Below are positions 52,501 through 61,500 of a DNA stretch of 64,000 bases, in pieces. The notes beneath the pieces are model-generated. The model searched no databases. It was not told the origin of the DNA and saw nothing but the letters and a program-made list of their open reading frames with translations. The position numbers and the translations under genes are program-made. Numbering within the stretch: position 1 is the first letter of the stretch; each line of letters starts with the position of its first letter. The stretch comes from Aplectana chamaeleonis (Eukaryota; Nematoda; Chromadorea; Rhabditida; Cosmocercidae), in contig JAPDOI010000361.1 in NCBI GenBank assembly GCA_029168955.1, forward strand, positions 372,001 to 436,000. The letters run 5' to 3'.

Positions 52501-55500
52501 TGAGTTATAGCCAACATCTCACTCACAGAGGCGTTCATTCGCGCACACTGGTCTACTCACAGCGGTAATGGCGGAGCCCCACTCAACGGTGGAGTGACGT
52601 GGTGGATTGGCTTGATCCTATTTGTGCGCGCCTGGGTGGCTCTTCACAGCAACTCGGAACTGCTGGCGGGAAGGAGGCGCTTGATAGGGTAAATCTCAAA
52701 TAATGGAATGCTCGAAGCACTCTTTTAGGCCTCTGAAGAAGACGTTAGTCGAAACGTCAGGCCGTAAATAAACACATTCCACCTAACAACCTCGTCCGGC
52801 ATAGGAATAATCAAAAATATTGCATAATGCCGAAGTTCGAAGAAAGGAGAACTTTGAGACTGTACTTACATACTTTGGCTCGCAGCTTTGAAAACACCTA
52901 CAACTCCGTTCAGAAAAGCTTTGTGCGGCCCCAGAGGACATTTTTCAAATTCACATATAAAATTGATTCTAGAAATTAGCTTTGCTAATGGGGCAGCTGA
53001 ATTTCTAGACGGCCTTTCTTTTTCAGTTTCTAACACTATCCAATGTCTTATTTAAAATTTCTAACACTATCCAGTGGTGTAAATTGTTTGACAATTTCAC
53101 CCTGTTCTCCATGCGTGGACCCAGGTTGTTTCGTCAAACGACCTCATCATTAGATAGAATTCGAAAAAAAAACTAGTTTCTCATAATTTGGGAAGGAGTC
53201 ATTCAATGAGATAGTTGAGAATAAAGCATTCAAAGTTCCTTCGAGGACGTTTCCCACTATTTTCATAAAAGTTAGCGCGGTATTGAAGTATACGCCGGAG
53301 CGAGAGTCGAAGACCATAGGATCGGAGCTTACCTCTACCTTTGCTTGCGTTCTGAGGAATTTTTTCCACGAATTTGACATTCATTTTGTAGCGCAAGACG
53401 TACGATCAAGGTTGTACTAATATTTTGGGCATTGTGCTTTCTTGAGAAAACCACCCGAATTTTTTAGTTGTCAAGATGAATCTCCTATCCTTCGTATTAG
53501 GCGTTCTCTCCTTGTCCTTAAATTTCATGACACATCTTTGGAGAATGGCTGCCTTCCAAGCATCTTGATTTTGTTTCCAAATCGGGAAAACACCAAAAAA
53601 CGTGCGTAGTGAGAGGATCGCCTCCGACAAAATTTTATAGTTGTTGATAGATTTTGATCTATAATGTAGAGCTTCCAGATGATTTTTCTACAAAATAACA
53701 AACTGCACTGAGGTTTTTTTTTCGAGCGGAGGGAACGGTCTACTTTTGCTGTGCTCACTTTAGAAATAGGAAGTTTGGGGCAATCCTGAAGATCTTTGCA
53801 TTTTGGACCTCACCGGCAGCAAGCGTTCGTGAATATGGCTTTCATTGCTACATTTGTGCTGGAGGGTTTGTTAGGCAGCGGTGAAATGCTTCCAGTACGA
53901 CCATACTAAGCCTCGCTCTTTTGCTTCACCCATCAATATCTCCTCGACATCTTTATTTGCTATAGCGCTAGGCAGCGCCCACTCCTTGCGAGAGCGAGCG
54001 ATCATGCTAAAACCTATGGCCATCCAAGGGTTTGCTAGAGGCGCTCATGCGCGCTCGCGCCTGCTCTCGCTCGCTACAAGAGAAATGAAACAAGTTTCCA
54101 GCTGATTGCTTTATTCCTGAAGCATTGAGCTTCAAGACTTCTTGGGAACTAATTCCTTCTTATCCCATAGTCCCGCCACGGCCATCAACCATGGTTAATG
54201 AGCAGCTTACGAGTCGATTCAAATCATTCACAACCGGGTCAAATGCGAGAAATCGAATCAACGCGAAGCAGGAGCCTGTTGCCGATGTCTTTCTGGCTCC
54301 CGTCATAGTTGTGACATAGTCCAACGTAGTCCCGCCTTGGTCGTCCATAAGGGGTCTTTTATACTTCCGCCTCCGAGCGGTGCGGCGAAATGCATTCCTA
54401 TAATATCGATCGTGCGGCGCCGCGTATTCAATTTTACAGAAATGCACTGTGCCGCGCCCATAGCTTCGTTGGGTTTAGCCATGTATTCCACCAACCTTCA
54501 CCCCTGGGCAGGTAAAGTGGGGAACCCTCACCATTAAGAAGACCGGTGACAACCGGTGAAGCGCCCCGAAAAAGAATGAAAGTGACCGAACACTCATGCA
54601 AGTCATTTTCAAGATTGGGTGGGTGTCACTGCCGGTTTTTCGGCTATAACTTTTTTTACCGTAAAAGATAGCTCTTTTTTTGGTGAGGGTTGTTTCTGGA
54701 ATCCCCATAAAATTCTGCATCGAAAAGCGTTTTCAGTTTCAGAAACTACGTCCCCCTTCTAGCAGCCGATTTCAGTTTATAAAGTGCATTTTTTTCGCCT
54801 GAAATAATCGGTTTTTCGTCCATAAATTTTTTGTGCTTCAAGATAGACCTTTGGTGAAGGTTGTTTTCGAAATCTCAATGGAATTTTGCGTCGACTGGTG
54901 TTCCCAGTTTGGCAAAATATTTTCTCGATCCTTCAGACTAACTCATTTTACGGTACACCAGTTTTTCGCCTATAACTCTTCAACCGTTGAAGATAGGGTT
55001 CTGGTGAAGCTTGTTTTTGAAATTTGCGTGAAAAAAAGTGCGTCGAATGGTATAACGGGTTCCTAACTTTGCTTGCTCCATAAGCCAGCCAGGTCGGTGG
55101 AGCCGAGCTCCATAGTTATCTCCATAGGGTGCTCTCGCCTCTATGGTTTGAATGAGAAACGCAGAGTTCTCCTTGAGCCTACAACGGGGCTCGGCTCCAC
55201 CGACCTGGCTGGCTTATGGGGCAATCAAAGTTAGGAATCCGATATATCATTCGACGCAGAATTTTACGCAGATTTCAAAAACAACCTTCACCAGAACACT
55301 ATTTTCAACGGTTAAAGAGTTATAGGCGAAAAGCCGGTGTTTCGTAAAATGAATTAGGCTGAAGGACGGAGAAAATATTTTTCCAAACTTGGAACACTAG
55401 TCGAACCAGAATTTCATCGTTATTCCAAAAACAGCCTTTACCAGAGGTCTATCTCCAGGCACAATAAAGTTATGGACGAAAAACCGATAAATTCAGGCAA

Positions 55501-58500
55501 AAAATTGCACTATATAAACTGAAATCGGCTGGTAGAAGGGGAACGTGTTTTTTTGAAAATGAAAACGCTATTTGAGGCAGAATTTCATGGGGGTTCCGAA
55601 AACAACCTTCATCAAAGGGCAATCTTCCAGGATGAAAAAGTTATGGACGAAAAACTGATTGCTTTTGGTGAAAGAAACGTTACTTCATAAATTGAAATCG
55701 GCTGAGAGACTGGAAACGTATTTTTCTCAACATGAAGACATTATGCGACGCAAAATTTCATGGAAACTTTAAAAACAGCTCCGTTCAAAGATTCATCTTA
55801 AAGGGCAAAAATGTTTTTGAGCGAAGAACGGGTAGTTTTTCAAAAATCGCTTGAAAAAATTTTCCGAAAAAATTTTGACTCCAAGACAGCTCAAAGGAAA
55901 TTTTTCATGACATAGGCAGATCACTTCATTAAGAATAGTGAATCTCAAAAGGGGGTCAGCTAAGGAAAAAATGTTTCAAAATTAATGATTAAAAAAATAT
56001 ACTGGATGCAAAAAAAAAGAGGATTGAGAAAACGTCAAATTTTGAAGTTGCAAGTCTATAGGGAACCTTCACCATTCCTCACTCAGATATCCTAAACAAC
56101 CTTAACCTCTCGGACCGCTGTCTCCACCCCAACGAACCTATGGCCGCTCCTTTCGGTGGCGGGAGTATAAACGACCCCTTAGGTCGCGCCGCGCCCTGAT
56201 GGCGCTCTGCTCAGTCCCATAGGGAGGGACTATGGACGACCTAGGGGAGACTATCGAAGAACAATTTTTGTTCTTGTTCTGAGTGTTTTATTTGCATATC
56301 GACCGGGTGGGACTACGGACTATCGTCCATCTATCATGAGAGGCCTCTGGGCATCGAACACCCATCAGCACAACAGCACTCGCGACGTACGGACGCTGCC
56401 CTACTAATTCAGAGCTTTTAAGGTAGAAATCAATTATCTACGAGGAGATCGTGATCAGCTCCTTCTCACCACCTCGGATATTCGACAGCCGTATCAGCCA
56501 CCCACACCAGCATTTGTCAGCGGACGTGCGATTGAATTCGTTAACTTCAACGAGGTGATTGCTATAAGTCCACAGTAATTAATCATGCGTATTTCACTGG
56601 AATCGACTATGTCTTACATTCTCTCAGGCACAAGGTCAAGTTCTGTACTGGAAGTTGCCTGCGAAATTCCTTGGCAACAAGGTCACCGCTTATGGAGGCA
56701 CGCTGAGATATACATTCCGCTACTCCGGTCAAGGAAGAGCTAACCAGGATCCAGATGTCATTATTCGAGTGAGTGATTTCTTGATGTTCTGGCCCGTTAT
56801 CAGAGTTATTGACACAACTGGTGCAAAAATCGGCTGTTTCAGGGTAACGACATCTCACTGCAGTACAAGCATCGCGACCAGATCACTGCTGATCGCGAGA
56901 ACACCATTGAACTGAAGTTCTTTGAAGACAAGTATGCTGATAAGTAACATTTCGGCCTGATAATATGCAACCCAATGAATCGTTTCTTAGATGGCAACGT
57001 GTTGATGGTCAGCAGGGAACTCGAGAGCATCTTCTGATGTCTCTCGCGGACCTAGATGACATTTTGATCAAGGTGAGTGCTCAAGTTGACTGCAAACTTT
57101 TACAGTTTCATTTTTTAGAAGCCTAATCATTTGCTCAAAACTCAAACACGATTTCGATCATAAACACAATTTACGGAACATTTCTGCTCAAGAAAAAATG
57201 TACTTTACGGGTTGATTTCCAGCCACAAATTTCTCTGCTACAAGCACTAACTGGTCAAGAATTCAGGCCACGTATATGGAAGAATGCTCGCAGTCTTCCC
57301 TCATCAGTGTATCGCTGGAGTACGCCGAACCGCAAGGATCTGGATTAACTGCATATGAGGTTGTTTATGAGGCCATACACATTTCTGTCAGCAAAGACTT
57401 TATTTTCGCATTTCAACTTTTCATTCGTTCGCCGCTATCAATGCGTGTCGAAAATCCATTCCACTCGAAAACTGGACCGTTTTGAGCACAGTGAGGGGTT
57501 AAGAGCGCGCACTCTTTTGTCCTTCTAATTGCAACACGTGCTCCAGCAAAGAAGACATCAAGCGAGTGCACGAATTTCCACCACAATTTATGAAGCTTAG
57601 GCAAGAAATTTTGGAGCACTTGCGATATCAGTGCTTCGGCTCTGAATAATCTTCAGCATTTCCACGTACTGCGATAAGGGCACGTGCTCCTGCTATAGCG
57701 GGGTGCTGCTGCCACAAATTGTTCGAATCTTCCAAATCGTACCTTACGGCGATTGGAGGACGTGCTCCTGCAATAGCAGGCGGCTGCAAAAATTCAATTC
57801 GTTTGCAGCATGTCCTACTGCGGTAGAAGCTCGTGCTGATATGGATGCACGTGCTCCTGCGATATAAGTTTGCAGCACATGCTGCTGTTTGCAGCAAGTA
57901 TTTCTGAGAGAGTTCTGATCTACCTTCCCCTTCCCACTTTAATTAACCCCACGTGTTTTCTTTTTCTCCCCTTTCCATAAGGAAAAAGGCTTTTCAAATA
58001 TTATTAGTGTGCTCGCGTATATTCCAGTTGCTAAAAATGCAGGAATACATTTTGATTTCGATTAAAAAGACATTTCGATTTTTCTTTAATACTCTCATAT
58101 TGGAGGAGAAGTTCCAGTTCCCGAGGAGACCTGATCTGGTAGTCATCATTCAGTCGAAGGTAGAACGGTGAGGCGTCAACCTCCACCGCGGATGTATCTC
58201 CTTATTCCCTTTGAGTTAATCAACACGACGGAAGTTTGGAGCAGCTGATTGCGGAGGTTAGGGAAAACGAGAGAAGTTCTCTTCACGGTGATTCCGTTAG
58301 CCTTCCCCCCGAGAATGATAAAAACAAAGCCGCAAACTATACGGTGATGTGAATTGCCCAGCCTCCAGGTGGTCTCGCGCTTAGCAATTAGTGGGGACAA
58401 CACTACTTCTCAAGGGACTGAGTAGGATGTCTATGTCTGAATTTCAATTTTCAAAGAACAGCGAAATGTCGAAAGCACCAAGTCATGGCGGTCTGATTTC

Positions 58501-61500
58501 GATTCAGTCAGTGAACAACTGGTGTTGGGTCGCGACACCATGGGAAAGACCTGCAGTCGTTGGAACACGAGAAGACTCGCTGTGAAAAATTCCCTCCGCG
58601 GTTCCCGAGTCGGGGAAGTTCCCAGTTGTATCGAAGGAAATCCGTCGTCGTTCTCGGAAAGTTCCTCGTCAATGTGTAAGGCAGCTCCCTCTAGGCACCC
58701 TCCTTTGACCACTGTCCAGTGTTCAGTATGCACCTATCGGGACGAGTGCCCAGCTCTGTTTACAGTTTAAATCACATACATGAAACCAGATTGGCAGTGG
58801 TAAATAAACGGGCTTAGTTTATAAGTACACGCGGCATTGTTGGAATACTTTTGCGACGCCCTGGTGGTTTAGAGTCAGCCAGAAATTACGAGGGTTCAAT
58901 TTTTCACAGTAGCTGTCAATTCCTGTCATCACGTGACTTCCTTTCTTTCAGGTTGAACAATGTATTTGCCCTCCAGGCTATATTGGAACATCCTGCGAGG
59001 ACTGTGCTCCAGGATATTCGAGAACCGGAGGTGGGTGTAGCAGATAAGTTGAGAGCGACAAAGGTTAATGAATGTTGGTTTTGAGGTGGTCTTTACCTGG
59101 GTCTCTGTGAACGATGTGAATGCCACGGTCACGCTAGCCAGTGCGATAAGGTGAGCTCTATTTCCATTTCGAGAGATCTCATGCATGCTTCTGCATCATT
59201 GCTTCATCTTATGTAATATCGATTTTTCCAGGAATATGGCTTCTGTGTTGATTGTCAACACAACACCGAAGGTGACCAGTGTGAGAGGTGAGCACTCTCT
59301 TTCGCTAAATTGTGCTTCTTATAACAAAATTCAAATTCACAGGTGTAAACCCGGTTTTATCGGTGACGCACGTAGAGGCACACCTCATGACTGTCAGCCA
59401 GCTGCCACTCGTCCTCCATGCCACTGCAACAATCACTCTCCAAGAGGATGCGATTCGTTTGGCAGATGCCTGGTTTGTCGTCTTTCCCATCCTTCTGTTA
59501 CGAATTCTCAGTGTTATAGCTTGCTTTACCCTGGAGACAACAATTAAATAATGAAAACACAACCAGTTGAGCAGGATTGAAGATCCGGCAGGAACAAGTT
59601 AACGGCCACTCAGGGCGTAGAGTGTACGGTCCAATGCCAAGAAAGCAGGGTGAAATTCTTGGATACAACCAAGAGATTCAACCTGCGGATCATTACTGTC
59701 CCATTCCATTTCCGTATTTCACGGCTGCGGGAAACGAATACGGATCATGGCGCGGTGTCTGCAGACGCACCCGAACACCCTAGTCGAAATGAAAAAATGA
59801 ATGAATTTCGAGAAAAATAGCACCAGAAACGTTTATTTGGTAAGTTTCGGCGCACACAGCACTCAATACAGCTAAAGTCTTTGCTTGGGTTATACAAGTG
59901 AAAAACCATTCAGAAAAACGAAAGAAACAAGGTTAAGAATAACCCATCTAAAATCATCAGCTGACTCCGTTGATTGATTAATGGCCAGCTTGGAACCGAG
60001 AGAGCCCAGCTATGATGAGTTCGCGTAATAATTCCAGTCTGATGAATGGACGGGGCTGCGATAGTAGATCACCCGGCTCGAATCGAAACCCCATTCTCCA
60101 GTGAGGCAGCCAACCCCGCACGGCCAGCCGCCTGGTCCACGCTTCAGACTAAATCGAAAACGGAAACCATACAGCATACTCAGTGAAAGTCCGCGACCGC
60201 TCTCCCCTTTTTTCCGGTTGGTGGACTGTACCTACTAACCGTTTCCCCGTGTTTTGTCGAAGATCTCTGTTTAGGTACAAGAGCAGAATCGTACAATTAA
60301 ACCGGGTTAGGCCGGAACCATACTTTCCGCTACGCGGAACGATTGGGTTGCGGTACCATTGACAACCAGGCATGCCTCGCCCACTTTTCCTCGCGTTTGC
60401 TGCGCCCTCCACCCTGGCTCTCACGACAGAGACACAAAGAAAAAGACGCTACTGTTGTGTCGTCGACTGGCATCTGTCAGATGAGTGATGTTTTGCTGCA
60501 TAATCTCGCAAACATCGGCCACGACCCCCTCGTCTTTAAGTATGCTGAGATTGAAATCACAAACTGAGAATGTATTTCCTGCAGTACAACTTCTTCGAGT
60601 TTAACCAGTATTTCTATTCCCTAAAAATCGGGAACAGTTCCAACGCTCACTCTTTTTATAACACTGCAGTTCGTTCAAGAAAATTACTGGATTCAAAACA
60701 CACCTGCTGATTAAACATATGATAAAGAAGAAAAAGAAAAGAAAACTTTATAAAAAATGAGTATTTTCAGGCAAAAGTGGCTTGATGCTGACAGAAACGT
60801 TCCTACAATAAGAAAAAAGTTGGAAAGTGGAGTGGGCGAGTCTACAAAAAATTTGCAATGCTTGTTGAGAACCAATTCCCGAAGCTGAAATTTTGAATTG
60901 ACGAAATCAGCTCGTGTTATTCTTCAGAGAAGAGCTTTGTGGTTTTGAAAAGGAGCTTGCTCCGGTTATTCTAGTACCGGTGGAATTATTTTATACCTAT
61001 TATCGAAAAGAAGACATAAAGTCTGACCCACATAAACGGCCTCGCTTCGCTGATCAGAAAAGTGAACTGGTGAAGTACAGAAGGAACTGCAATTACTTTC
61101 ACATGAACTGAACCTTTCCAAACAAGTGTCTTTTATCGAGAGGCACCAAGCTCTTCCATGCGAAATAGAGCAACGGTTGGTTATTGGGAATTGAAAGTTT
61201 TTGCATAATTGAAAGTGAATTAGTTCTCAAGAAACTTTGTTAAATTTTTGAAGGCTCGCTCATCCCGCTTTACTGTTGCTCCCTTTTTGGAACGTTTCTG
61301 TCTGCCCGAAACCACCTTTGCCTGAAACGGTTCCTCTTTGATAGAATTGCTCACTTTTTTGGAAATACGTGGTGACCCACGAGAAATCTCCCAGATTTTC
61401 CGATTTTTATCGATTGATTTTGTAACAGTAAGTAGCCTATTTGTTGACCAGTATCTCTGTGCCACCTCATTAAAGAAAGTACAGCCTACAACGTTTTTCA

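Larger units (their letters stand above)
49845..52870 (+). mobile_element. Penelope-like retroelement 1 (degenerate), same strand as unc-52
   Basis: Contains an N-terminal coding segment, reverse-transcriptase remains with the YIDD box, a zinc-finger-like linker and a GIY-YIG endonuclease. A hammerhead-like motif and the start of a second copy (ATG CCG AAG, reading [14 protein letters not shown]) follow at 52828-52870. That order, coding body then a repeat running into the next start, is the tandem pseudo-LTR arrangement of Penelope elements. A matching fragment (RLYLR) near 49775 suggests the 5-prime end begins about 49765. Breaks: frameshift near 50880, a deletion near 51390, in-frame stop at 51960-51962 and frameshift near 52147. 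A MITE interrupts it at 49966-50449. Confidence 0.88.

Noticed and set aside
58391..58770. Overlapping frames on both strands in intron 24, followed by AATAAA-like text near 58801
   Set aside because: No recognisable domain or splice-consistent structure; cannot be separated from chance.
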